Below, piece by piece: positions 51,105-63,248 of a stretch of DNA of 64,000 nucleotides. This stretch comes from Hevea brasiliensis (lineage: Eukaryota > Streptophyta > Magnoliopsida > Malpighiales > Euphorbiaceae). A program made the translations under genes and the position numbers. Every line of letters begins with the position of its first letter. The stretch's first letter is position 1. The notes beneath the pieces are model-generated. The model saw only the letters and a program-made list of their open reading frames with translations. It had not been told where the DNA came from and ran no database searches. The stretch is from NCBI RefSeq assembly GCF_030052815.1, contig NC_079509.1, forward strand, positions 41,348,750-41,412,749. Direction: 5' to 3'.

Positions 51105-51758
51105 ATTTTAATATCTAATTAAATTTAATCATTCATTGTAATTATAAATTACTATAATTGGATTTTATTCAAAATTAAAGTTGGTTTACGTGCAATAAAA
51201 TTTGATTGACTTTTTTTACATAATCATTTTTTAGTTCAATAGTCAATAAAATTTGATCTTTCAATATCATAATAATAAATTACTATAATTTTTTAGTTCA
51301 CCTCATTATTTTCTTCCTTCTTTCTTTAATATATTACTAGTTTTGGAAGCACATGCAACTTAAAGCCCATGCATTACACGTATATCAAATTAATAAATAA
51401 AATATGATACAATATAATTATATTAAAATTATATAAAATATTTAAAAAAATAAAAATAAATATATAGTTTAGTTTTTTTTTTATTTGACATAATCTGATA
51501 CAATTTTCAGTTTAATTGTCAATAAAAAAAATTAGAATTGTATTAAAACAATAAAATAAGTTAGTACATATGTGGTTCAATTTTTACAATACTGATTTTT
51601 TTTTTAATTATGATTTTTAGTTTTTAAAATATTGATTTTTATAATTCGTGAGCACCCTACTTTTAATATTAAAGAAAATAAAATTACAAAAACTAATATA
51701 TATAATAATATAAATATCCATCTAATTAAATTATATATAATGCTAGCTCTACAACAGC

Positions 51759-51793
<35 letters not shown>

Positions 51794-52985
51794 GAGCATC
51801 CAATTGAAGAGCTTGCGTGGAAGGAGAAAAAGGAGGTTGCAAGTATCATATTCCACAATTTCGGTTAGATCTTCCTTTTGAGCGTATGACAATCAAATAT
51901 AAAGTAGATGGATGCTTTCAAAGGAAAATCGCCCAATTAAATGTCACGCTCGACTCTCCTTCGCCAAGAGAATAAACAGATCCTGAAAACCAATACAAGA
52001 AATAAATTACAATTCCTTACATCTGTTGTTTGCATCTGTTGTTTACAATTCCTAAATAAATGCAATATTTAGGAATAAAATTTTAATTATATTTTACTTA
52101 CCCTTAAAGAAATAAGGTTCAAATTACTGTATATTTTCGTACATAAACTCTACTTATTTTTAGCAAACATAATTTAGGTAAGCTCATAAACAAGACACCA
52201 GTAGAAGTCTCCTAGTCCAGCTTAGCAAATAGATAAAATTTAAATTATTTAAGTATTTAATCTTGAAAGTTCTATAGATACACAAGCTGAATGAATTGGA
52301 GAAAAACCAACTGTCCGTTGTGAATGTTGTAGATGCTTTCAAAGGAAATCACCCTTTTTTATTTTTTATTTTTTATTTTTTATTTTTCTTCCTATTTACA
52401 TGCATTTAGTAAAAGGATGGGACACATGCATCTTTTTTTCTTAAATTCAATATAAAAAATAATCTTAAAATTATTATATAAAAATTAAATAAAAATTATT
52501 TATTAAATATTTTTTATTAAAATGATATGTGCTTTTAATATAGCAGTTGATAATGCCAATTGCCAAGTAGTCAAGTAGATCCATAGGAGTGATAAAAACC
52601 TTCCAATTCATCAATGGCTGTCATTTATTAAGATTAGATTATTCTTTTAGTCATTGAAAATTCATTTTCTCGTATTAGTCTAATGCATTCTCACTAAAAA
52701 ATTTATAATTTTAAAGTGTTTCTCAGCAGAATCAAATTATGCTTGATAAGCAACATACTCTCACCTTTCCACACCATAATCAATTAATTAACCGATCAAA
52801 ATCTCATGCTGTCTCAAAAGAATGAATTGAATAAACAAAGTAAAAAGTGAAAACAGAGATTGGCTTTAACATCGTCAATGCATGGTTCTCATTGAAAAAG
52901 AACATATTCACTTAACTTTGTGCAATTTGAGCCACTAAACTGAAAACTCTCTTTACTTTTTGTTGCCTCAACAGCCAGAAGAAAT
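50642..52985. other. Intergenic sequence with microsatellites
   Basis: Mostly AT-rich. (TA)n tracts lie at 51068-51102 and 51763-51791. A TTTTTATTTT run is at about 52354-52388. No gene supported. Confidence 0.5.
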
Positions 52986-52986
52986 C

Positions 52987-52995
52987 TTATAAAAC
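52987..52995 (+). promoter_or_regulatory. Candidate TATA box for the secreted-protein gene at 53091
   Basis: TTATAAAAC lies about 100 bp upstream of the start codon, which would give a 5' leader of about 70 nt. The position is plausible for a plant promoter; no other support. Confidence 0.4.
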
Positions 52996-53090
52996 CACTA
53001 CAAAACCTGATTATTACCATTACCAAGTGCCAATCACACCTCTCTAACCCTTCTCCCTACAAATTGAAGTATTCAAAGGTAATTTTTAAC

Positions 53091-53684
53091 ATGAAGGGAG
53101 AAATTATCGCATGGTTATTCTTCATCATTTGTTTTAAGGCCCTTTCATATTGTGCTTGTGAAATTTCTATCACCCCACAGCAGCACCTACCCATGACTAG
53201 GGCAAAACAGCTCAAGGGTAAGTTTTTATCTATCTTTTTCCTTTATAATAAAGAAAACGAGTTACTTACCAATTAGTTTTAGGTCAGTGTTATTAGACTC
53301 ATCTCTAGTACTATAAGGTTTTGAGTTTGAGTTACAGTTGGAAAAAAAAAAAAAAAGTTGAGTAGTAAATGTGTGACATTATTTATAACTATTTGATGAC
53401 ATGTATACTTGTGAGACAAAATTCAACATAGTCTTGTGCTTGCAGAAGTATATGAATCAATTGCCAGATTGAGAAGCAAAGACTATTCAAGAACACTAGA
53501 GAGAAAGGGTTTGCATGAAGTTGATGCAAAAAGCTTCCAAAAGTTAGCAAAAGGAGTTTATGGTGGTGCAGATGTTCTTCGTCCTCGATCTAAATCCAAA
53601 AATGGAGCTACTTCTTTGCACATGAAATCCTCTGCCCTCTTCTCAGCAACACTTGGGTTGATAATTTATGTTGTCTTCTTTTGA
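53091..53684 (+). CDS. Small secreted protein with hydrophobic C-terminal tail, two exons
   Basis: Exon 1 is 53091-53217 and exon 2 is 53446-53684, with a GTAAGT donor and TTGCAG acceptor. Splicing gives 121 residues. The ATG at 53091 is chosen because the upstream extension begins at a non-ATG codon. Residues 1-22 are a signal peptide (MKGEIIAWLFFIICFKALSY). A charged middle part follows (VYESIARLRSKDYSRTLERK), then GGADVLRPRSKSKNGATS. A hydrophobic tail ends the protein (ALFSATLGLIIYVVFF). The tail with small residues just before it suggests GPI anchoring or C-terminal membrane insertion. The layout resembles the 98-residue protein at 25360. I do not recognise a named family; a peptide precursor or GPI-anchored surface protein are both possible. 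Confidence 0.75.
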
Positions 53685-54062
53685 TTGTTAATTGGAAGGG
53701 GCGACTTCTTTGGGATACGATTAAGAAGCAACTTAATTTGGATGAAAAAAAAAAAACAGAAGTAGAAGAAAGAAAAAGATGGTAATTGTATTGGTATATT
53801 TTGCTTTTGTTTAGAGTAAATGTTGTATTTTCTTCTTGTTGAATGGGCGTGAGTGAAATTGCTTGTGCATACAATATATCCTTTCCTTCTTGATCATCCA
53901 ATTCAATCTCCAGATTCCATGGGAGAAGAAGCAATTATTGAAGATTGCTTTTAATTAATTTGTTACTGATTGGCGTAATTGTACCTATCCTATCTTATTT
54001 CCCATATTAAAGTATGAGACATATGCATAGACTATATATTTCACATTTTGAAAACTAATGTT
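53685..54062 (+). other. 3' flank of the secreted-protein gene
   Basis: Genic composition to about 53960 (likely 3' UTR), then AT-rich. No other gene; the minus-strand frame 53608-53934 overlaps the real gene and is a shadow. Confidence 0.5.
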
Positions 54063-54813
54063 GGAATAAGGTTCAATTCGCCCCATGTACTTGTTGGGGA
54101 GGTTCAATTTAGTCCATTTTTAACTTTTGGTCTAATTTAACCCATAAGTTTTGATTTATGCTCAAATTAGCCCAATTAACAAAAATGTGCAATTATTTAA
54201 TTATTTTTTTAAATATTAAAATATTATTTTTATAATGTATAATTAATTAATAAAAATAAAAATATTATTTTTATTATTCAATATTATTAATTAAACTGAA
54301 AATATAAAAAAAATATTTTTATTTTTTCATATAATTAATTAAAATTAAAAATTATTACTATTCCAATTAATAATATTGAATAATAAAAATAATATTTTTA
54401 TTTAATTAATTATACAATATAAAAAATAATATTTTAATATTAAAAATAATTAAATATTAAATAATTTATTTAAATAAATTAGTTGATATATAAACAAATT
54501 AATTAATTAATTATACAATATAAAAATAATATTTTAATATTAACAAAAGTCATTTTTTAATATTATTTAAACAAAATAATTAAATATTTTAAAAATGATA
54601 TTAAAATATTATTTTTATATTGTATAATTTGAATAATTAAAATATTAAATAAATTATTTTTATATTATATTTTAATATTAAAAAATAATATTTTTGTTAA
54701 TTGGGCTAATTTGAACATAAATCAAAATATATGGGTTAAATTGGATAAAAATTAAAAATTGACTAAATTAAACTTCCCCAATAAGTATAGGGAGCAAATT
54801 AAACCTTATTTCA
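54063..54813. mobile_element. Foldback element with terminal inverted repeats of about 120 bp
   Basis: The left end (GGAATAAGGTTCAATTCGCC, then TTGGGGAGGTTCAATTTAGT) is mirrored by the right end (ACTAAATTAAACTTCCCCAA, then AAACCTTATTTC). The centre is almost pure A/T. The flanks show only a 7/9 possible duplication (ACTAATGTT against AATAATATT), so the family is uncertain; a Mutator-type MITE is possible. Confidence 0.75.
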
Positions 54814-55887
54814 AATAATATTACAATCACTATATTTGTACAGTTTTTTTTTTAACCCCCTATTCTAAATTGGTTAACAACTAACGTGTAATTTTTATTT
54901 TTATAACATATGTAGAAGGAGGAGGAAATTCATGTTGTTTGTCAATTTTTCTTGGGTATAAGAGAGAATACTGGGTGAGTTGTTTTGGACAATTTTTCTG
55001 ATGCTTAAGTCAATAATTACAACTGGATATAATATAGAATTAAATAGAGAGAACTTCCTTGACTATAAAGGTTTGAGCTACTTATATAAGTATCGGATAA
55101 ACTCTCGTGTCACTAAGTCTCTTAGATTCAACATGTATGCTGTCACCATTGAGTTATGTCTACTGTTATTATTATTATTTTTTTATAATGGCCATATTTT
55201 TATTAGTAAATTAATTAATCAAGAAAAAGTAAACAAACAACTATAATCTAATCCAGTATCACTAAAATTAAAGTCTGTTTGGACTATGATTTTAACCTAT
55301 TTTTTAAGAAAAGCATATTAAACATATATATCAAATTTAACTTCAAATTAATTTTTAATTAATATATTTAAAGTAATACTTTTCTGCACAACAGCTTAAA
55401 TAAACTTGTCAAATGAATCCTTAATTTAAAATATCAAAAATTTAAAATTATTAATTTAATTCGATTTGATTCGTTGAATATGAAATAAGTTTTGAATTTT
55501 TTTAGAGTAATCAAAGGATCAAAATTACACAGTTCATATTCTTTAGAATTTCCCCATCTCAGTATTTATCCTAAATAATTAAGAAGCAAAATAAGAATCT
55601 AGATGGAAATCAACATATCAATTATAAAAGAAAAAGGAAATAATTCTTCTTGACTAAGACGTTGCAAATAAAAACAATAAGAGATTCAACTATTTTACAA
55701 ATGGGAATCCAGAAACAAAATTAACAATCAATTTTATCATAATAATCAAATGGAGTGAAATTATACATAAAACGTAATATCTGATCATAAAAAATAAAAT
55801 AAATAATAAAAATACTCAAATCACTACTTTTTGTAACAAAAAATCAACTTTATTTATGTTGCCACACTCATTTTGAAAGTTGTCTCT
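54814..55887. other. AT-rich intergenic sequence
   Basis: The 88-codon plus-strand frame at 54980-55246 has no recognisable features and atypical composition; I do not call it a gene. Confidence 0.45.
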
Positions 55888-56376
55888 AGAATAAATTTTA
55901 ATAACTGTCCCTAAACTTATCTAATTGTAATATTACAGTCTCTCAACTTAACAATATAATCTAAAACTCCATCAACTTTCAAATTTTACACAGTAAAATC
56001 CCTCTAACATTCAATTATCAGTTTTTCAGTTAGACGCTGACCTGGATAGTTCCAGCATAGAGTTTAGTCAATATTTCTCTTTTCTCTCTCAAGCCATGTG
56101 TAAATTGAATCATTTTTCTCTTCATAGATAGAACAATTTTTCATGCGTAAAAAGAATAATTTTACACTTTGCATAAGAGATGAGAGAGAAATATTGACTA
56201 AGTGTCATGTGGGAGCTATTCACATCAGTTTCTAACTGAAAAATCAATAATTGAAAATCAGAAGGATTTTACTGTGTAAAATTTGAAAGTTTATGGGGTT
56301 TTATGTTACATTTTAAAGTTAAAAGACTATAGTATTACAACTATATAAGTTCAGGGATAGTCGTTGAAACTTATCC
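55888..56376. mobile_element. Mutator-type MITE with long terminal inverted repeats, copy 2
   Basis: 489 bp, collinear with 22108-22592 (shared GTTTTTCAGTTAGACGCTGA and AGAGAAATATTGACTAAG). It starts AGAATAAATTT and ends AAACTTATCC. The 9-bp target duplication has one mismatch (GTTGTCTCT 55879-55887, GTTGTCTCC 56377-56385). No coding capacity. Confidence 0.86.
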
Positions 56377-56426
56377 GTTGTCTCCATCATCATCTTTCAC
56401 TTGATGCAAGAGCATGGAGTGCTGGG

Positions 56427-56758
56427 CAATGACGGATCCATATTATAAAAAGAGGGGTCAATTGACCCTTATAAATATAATTATTAAATTTTTTTAATAA
56501 AATTTAAAATTAAATAAGAGTATAATGGTATTTTATCAAAATAAAATTATATAGTCGTATGTGTGATTAATAACTTTTTAATCACCTATATAAAAAAAGA
56601 TATATTTAATAGTATTAATAATATTGTAATTCTTAATATTTTTAGTATCAATTCAATTATAAAAAATTAATATCAATTTTTTTATTATTTTTAATAGTAT
56701 TTTATTTTTATTTGCATATTGACTCTAGAACATAAGTTTTCTAGATCCGCTGCTAGTG
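56427..56758. mobile_element. Possible MITE with short inverted ends
   Basis: The left part GACGGATCCATATT with GGGGTCAATTGACCC is mirrored by AGATCCGCTGCTAG at the right with TTGACTCTAG nearby. The interior is AT-rich. No target duplication was resolved. Confidence 0.4.
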
Positions 56759-57896
56759 AAGGGGTTGCTTTCTGCAGCGTCATTACCAAGTCACCAGTAA
56801 AAGAGACTAGAGCAAGTTGCAGACTCGCCAATGGAAGAATCGCATGCAGTTAGTAAGAGAAATTCTTATGTAGATTCAATTTATCATATAATTATGAAGG
56901 TATATGTAATTTAATTTTTAATTATTTTTATATTTATATAATTATACAAAATATAAATGATGTTAAGTGATTTGATTAGCCTTGGTTTATGAATGACTGA
57001 CGTGGTAGACTTAATCTAGTTAAGAATCTCTCTTTAATAAAAAGAAATTTTTATTTAGATTTAGTCTATCACATCATTTATAAGCTAAATTAATCAAATC
57101 ATTTTATGATAATATAATCATAGATAAATATTTGATTTAATTTTTATTATTTTTATGATCATATAATAATCATAGATAAATATGAATGATGAGGACCATA
57201 AACAACTCTATGATCACTTTTTTTTTTTTAAATTTTTTCTTAATTTTAATATATCAATGTTGACTTATCTGGTGGAAAGTTTTTTGTATTAAAAATTTTT
57301 TAAAGAAAAAATTATTATGAAGATTAAAATTTCAATATAAACACTTATTATTAAATTATTAAATAAAAAATAAATTTTTTTATTAAATATTTTAAAAATG
57401 ATTTTTTTTTTTTTCATGTAGATCTATAGAGGTGATAAAAATCTTTATGGAGTGGTATTCAGGTAAAGTCCTCCTAACAATAAGAATTCCAAGGTTCAAA
57501 CTCTTAACCTTAAGAGTATAATTCACATGGGATCAACTCCATATAACTAATCCGACCACTTATTGGTTAAAAGTAATTTTTTTTTTGTATTTATATTTGT
57601 TATATTTTTAGTTCAATTTTTTTATGTTAAGATTAATTTTTTAAAAAAACAATTTTAAAAGTATATTCTCCCATATCAATTTAATACATTTAGAATAAGT
57701 CATAATTAATAAAAAAGAGAGCTCTTATATCCAACTAATTTTCACCATCCTTGAACTTTAGGAATTATTTCAACAAAGTCCATGAAATTCAATTGTATCA
57801 CAAAAATCATCTAATTTTAATTTTATATCGGTTAAAATCCTTTTAGCTAGATTTCGTTAGGAACTCTAGCCAAAAGCTGACTATACATGCCATGTT
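56759..57896. other. Intergenic sequence
   Basis: AT-rich, no gene supported. A repeated TCATAGATAAATAT pair occurs near 57118 and 57168. 57750-57870 resembles one end of a miniature element but lacks a partner. Confidence 0.4.
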
Positions 57897-58379
57897 TAGG
57901 GATGGCAATAGGTTAAATTTTTGTGGGTATCCGATCCAACTGAATTCTAATAAGACGGAATTGAATAATATATAATCACGTTTATGATGAGTTTGAGTTT
58001 GAAATTTAATACCCATGCCGGGTTTAAGTTAAGTTCAGATTTTATATGTTGGGTATTTGTTACCCGAACCCGTTATATAAATATTTAATTATATATATAA
58101 TATTTTTTATAATAATATTTATAAATTTTTATATATTTTATTTTATATAAAATAAAATTGAAATATTTTATGAAATTGTTAAATTTTTAAAATATAAATT
58201 ATTAACAAAATAATTTTTTTAATACAGATTTTTAATTAAAATATATAAAATTAAATGGTTCAGGTATTTTCTGGGTAATAATAATTGAGTTTGGGACGAG
58301 TTTGGGTTTTGAGAATATTAATCAGATTCAGGTTTGGATATGGTGATTTTCACAGATATCTTACCCATTGCAATCCTTT
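57897..58379. mobile_element. hAT-type MITE with perfect 8-bp target duplication
   Basis: 483 bp, starting TAGGGATGGCAATAGGT and ending ACCCATTGCAATCCTTT, imperfect terminal inverted repeats of the common plant hAT form. GCCATGTT is present at 57889-57896 and 58380-58387. The subterminal parts carry GGGTATCCGA and TTACCCGAACCCG-type motifs. No coding capacity. Confidence 0.88.
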
Positions 58380-58387
58380 GCCATGTT

Positions 58388-59045
58388 GGCTTCAACACAC
58401 ACAAAAAAAAAAAAAATTTCCGACACGCGGCATTTTAATAATAAAAAATAATTTTCTATACGATGATCTCTCTCCCACCTCTTACACGTGGAAATATAAA
58501 TCATAATTCAAAACAATACCCAAATAAAATATCCATAATGTATGTATTTCAATCAAACTCAAATTCATCACAATACCCAGATGATTGCATGAAAGAAAAC
58601 CCAAATTCAATCAAACTTAGATTCATCACAATACTTAAATGACTGCACGAGATTCATCAAACCCAAAGTCATTCATAATAACAAGATTCATAAAAAAAAA
58701 AAAGGCAAAAACCCAAGATCTAGACAAAGACTTATTGCCTAAATTCATCACAAAACCCAAACTTGTCTGTCGATGGAGACTGTAAGAACCCAAGCTCCTC
58801 CATGTTGATGATTCAACAACACATTTTAGATCAACAACGACCGAGTTTTCGAGACTAGGGTAGGACTTAGGATAAAAGTACATTGAAATAGTACTAAAGT
58901 TGAAAGTAAGAAATCAATATGACATATGAGTGTGTGCTCATTGGACAGAGCCATAAAGAAGAATCGAATGGATTTGTGAGCATAACCAAGTGGGTTTGAG
59001 CACAAGAAAAAGAGGCGAGCAGAGAGATATGAGTGATAGGTTGAG
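58388..59045. other. Intergenic sequence with diverged short repeats
   Basis: AAACCCAAA/ATTCATCACAATAC repeats occur four times between 58540 and 58760. Frames on both strands are short; no gene supported. Confidence 0.4.
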
Positions 59046-59844
59046 TGTGACACCCCTCACCCGTCCACAGCGTAGCCAAACAAGGCATATCACACTCGGT
59101 ACCAGAGCACCCTATCTTATCTTACTTTATCCCTTTAAAAATTTTAAACTTGTTATTTTTAAAATAAATTAAATTCATAGGAGAAACCGATGAAATTTCC
59201 TATAATTTATTACCATTTGGCCTGTCTCGCTATTTACCTCCTTAAAAATCTCATATAAATTTTTAATAAAATAATACATGATCTCATCATCATCAACTCA
59301 CATTCAATTCTTACAACTAACATTCATACATATCCATTTATGCACAATTCATATATCAAAATTCTCAAATTTTATTAATTTACATTATTTACAAACTAAT
59401 TATATAAATTCATAATTTACAAGATATATAAATTAATTACATATGAAAGAGTTAATTTATTAATTTACATCACATACATATTAAATATATTTTCATAACT
59501 TACATTACATTACAACATGATAACTGTTTATAAAATACAAAATATATTAGTATGACTTATATGGGCCCTATCTACAAGCATTGCTGAGGAGGTAACAACC
59601 TTGGACACTTCTACAAATCCGAACTCTAAAATCTCAATTTAATATCCGCTAGGCTTTATCTCCATCGCGCTAAGTATTGCTGCTTAGTGGTGCAATAATA
59701 CAACAAAGAAATACTATACAAATAAAGATAAAAATAAAGCCTAATTCATGTAATCAAAATTTATTTTGATTTCATATAGAATTTTAATACTAAATATGTT
59801 TTGTCATTCTTAACATTCTTTGGTAGCGCTTATCTCTTAATTTC

Positions 59845-59918
<74 letters not shown>

Positions 59919-62412
59919 CAAAGTTAATTAAAATATTAAAACTTATATTCATAGTATTATAGAAGATACATTTGTAATATTTATTTAAGTTAAATTTATT
60001 TTACAAATCTTTATTGCTTTATTTCACATTTTCTTATATTTTAGATCATCTCATAATAAATAAAATTTTATAGCTAATCTGGTTCATTTCAAGTATCTCT
60101 TAATCATTTATTTAATTTTTAATATTATTAATTCCTAATAAATTTCATTGCCCAAGTAACCTATGACAGGTTGACTAAACTGGATAAGTAGGTCCTTGGC
60201 ACTGGACATCGTGGTGTCTCGGGCCGTCATACCATGGGACACAAAACTTTAACCACATATGCAATCAATATAGCTAGCACAGGGCACCATAGTGCCTTGG
60301 GCCGTCATACCATGGGATGTGAATACGCAAAACGTCAACCATGTATGCAATCAATATGACTAAGAAGCCATGATAACAAATAGTCGGGCATACAAGTCAT
60401 AAATACAGGCATAAAACCATAAATATAAGTGTAAAGCCTTACACAGTACTGCTCAAACAATCCCCTATTGGCATCCCAATCTATCCAATCTGACACATAT
60501 GTCTAGGCAATACATGGGTACATTAGTACCATTAAGTATTAATATGTTTTATTATTTCCTTATAAGTTCTAATTATAATTTATAACATTTTAAATTCTGT
60601 CCTAGTAGAAGCATAAATTTCTAAATCACAATTCTACATAGTTTATGCATTCATCATAATTTATACATTCATTATATCATCTATATTGATCACAATTCAC
60701 ATCGATCAATTTTTATGTACCATTTGTACATCAAAATATTTTCCTTTCTTTCATAATGATAATAATTAGCCCAATCACATATCTATGTGATTCATTTAAT
60801 CGTTACAATATTTATATAAATTATCACTCACATTATTACCTCTCATGTACCACTTATTGTACAAGGTATTATTATCCTATTTGTAATAGAGACATAAGTC
60901 TTAATGACAACTTCATTTCATTTATACCTTCAACAATTCATTCATATTAATTAGTTTTTATATTTCAAGTTGTATTACTTATATATTATGAGTTTCGTGT
61001 GTGATGGGAATACAAATTCTAACTGCTTATTCACATAATTTAAGTGTTCATTAAGTTATTTAGATGAACTACCATTCCTATTCCAAGTAATCTACGAACA
61101 TTTTATGGATTTTAAATTTCATACCTTAATTTCCCCTAGTAATTTAGTTCTTGCATTTTATGTCATGGTGTTTACTATTTATATTACTATTTATACAAAT
61201 TTTGACTATTTAAAAAATAATAGGATTGCAAATTCTAAATTCATAATAACACCACATTTTGAATTTTACATTTGTTGGCATTGGTTGCCAATTTCAATTC
61301 AAGGCTAATTAGAAGTTATTTCAAAATTTCAAATTTAATCACTTATGTTTACTGTTCTATTGGACCTATCTACAGTGGGAATTTGACTAAACTTTCTTCA
61401 TTAAAGTTGTTCTTTAATGTCTCTACTTTAATTCTCTCTTTAAATCACTCCATTTGGAGTTTTTCAGCCCAAGTTATGGCATTTTTACCATAACTAGCCG
61501 AATGGGTCATTATCCAGAATTTCTGAGCAATTTTTGGTTCTGGTAGTTTTGATGAGCTAATTTTGGTTAGCAATTTGATTAGGTTATGGTCAGAACTGAG
61601 CTCTAAGTTCTTCATAGGAAAATTTTTCCTATGTCTAAGCTTTCCAATGGTTTATGAATCAGGTCATTCTGACCTTCCTAGAGTAAGTTATAGCCATTTG
61701 AACATTTACTGTTTATATAGTCATTTTTCCAGGTCCAGCATATGGTTACCCGGTTTCAAGCCAATTCTTGGTCATTTTAGGTTCAGTTTCTGAGCAAGGT
61801 CTCTACATAAAAAAATGCGGCAAATTGTCTTAGGTTTCATCTCCAATTAGCCTCACACCAGTTGGAGTAACACAACTCTACTTATGGCCTAAAAACTACA
61901 CTAGACTCAAGGTCCAGAAAATCCTGCATAAACACAACACTCCCAATACCACCATTTCACACTACTACCAACCTCAAATCACATTCCATGCACTTTAACT
62001 AGTCCATAATTGATCTCAACAACATCAATTCAGCAACAATTTAACAAATCTCTAATTTTCTCCTCAAAACCCTAGCTCTAAATTCAAGATTCATACAACA
62101 CATACCAATTAAACATACTAACCATATTTATCATCATACTCAAGTAAGTTATCAATTTTATTTGCAATAAAACACTTCAAATCCTACTCCTACACAAGTT
62201 GGCCGAATTCTTAGTCTAACATATATTCATCAATTTCATCATTTATCATGTAATTCTAGTGTAATTCACTTTATTTTCATCATTAGAAGAGGAAGAAGTA
62301 AGAATTTAGCACTAACCTTAGGAGCGCAGAATTTTCTCTTAGCCAAACTTCAATTTTCCTTCACTTTCTTAGCAGCCAATCACCTTAGCAAGACTCTAGG
62401 ATAATTTTTAGT
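59046..62412 (-). repeat. Truncated long LTR related to the 29609-37836 element
   Basis: It starts TGTGACACCCCTCACCCG and is collinear with about 3.2 kb of the 29609 LTR (shared ATGGGCCCTATCTACA, CATACCATGGGAC, GTCTAGGCAATACA, AATTTCTGAGCAATTT-like segments). It stops near 62412, in the part equivalent to about 32775. It carries a (TA)n expansion (59850-59915) and a duplicated CATACCATGGGA block near 60229/60307. It is more diverged than the other two copies, so probably older. Confidence 0.82.
59850..59915. repeat. (TA)n microsatellite
   Basis: About 33 TA units inside the truncated LTR. Confidence 0.97.
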
Positions 62413-62427
62413 GTTGGGACTTAACGA

Positions 62428-62654
62428 AAATATGGTGATGTACAAATGGTGCATAAAAATCGATTGATGTTAATTGTGATCAATATGGATGATATAATAA
62501 ATGTATAAATTATGATAAATGCATAAACTATGTAGAACTGTAATTTAGAAATTTATGCTTCTACTAGGAGCAGAATTTAAAATGTTATAAATTATAATTG
62601 AAACTTATAATGAAATAATAAAACATATTAATACTTAATGGTACTAATGTGCCC
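62428..62654 (-). repeat. Inverted copy of 60516-60743
   Basis: The reverse complement matches the LTR segment at 60516-60743 closely. Landmarks are CATTAGTACCATTAAGTATT, AGTAGAAGCATAAATTTCTA and CATAGTTTATGCATT. It lies directly after the point where the truncated LTR stops. Confidence 0.86.
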
Positions 62655-62919
62655 TGATGCATACATTTTGCATAGTCGTTTAGGTCTAATTTTATAGCCA
62701 TTTTATTCTATTATTAGTTATTTTTAGCTAATTTCATTAGTAAATTAGTTAGTTTTTCATAATTGTCGATTTTGGATTAATTTGTAATTTTTACTTTGTT
62801 TTGTAGGAAAAATGGTGTTTTTGAAGGACTGAAGAGAATTTTGCCATTGAGGAGTGTCTTCTACAGCCAAAGATGTCAAAAACAAGTTTTCAAGCTGAAA
62901 TATGCATTGACCAAATTGT

Positions 62920-63155
62920 GCATAACTTGCCGCATAAGCTATGCAGATTTGCATAAGGAGAAAGATCACTGTTCCAGAACCAGCCGAAATGTGCATAAGG
63001 AGACTGCATAGCTTATGCACATTCTCGCCTCCCTTATGCACCTTCACGGAATTGTGCATAACCTATGCACCAAGTCATGCAGTTTCGCATAAGTGACTCA
63101 GAACCAGTAAAATCGCATAAGGGATCGCATAACTTATGCGATCTACTTATGCAAT
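62920..63155. repeat. Cluster of GCATAA/TTATGC motifs
   Basis: About a dozen copies of GCATAA or its complement TTATGC occur in both orientations within 240 bp (for example GCATAAGCTATGC at 62931, GCATAACTTATGC at 63126). It lies inside the presumed LTR. Confidence 0.8.
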
Positions 63156-63248
63156 CCATAAAGAGTTCATTAATGAGCTGGCAGAAGATTCCCTCAATTA
63201 ATTCCTCCTAGAACATACCATTTTAGGGCTCCATGTCAGAAAAATGCT

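Noticed and set aside
53064..53090. Longer start for the 121-residue secreted protein
   Set aside because: The codon at 53064 is TTG; the ATG at 53091 places the hydrophobic signal correctly.
54980..55246. 88-codon plus-strand frame
   Set aside because: No signal, domain or splice context; composition matches surrounding spacer.
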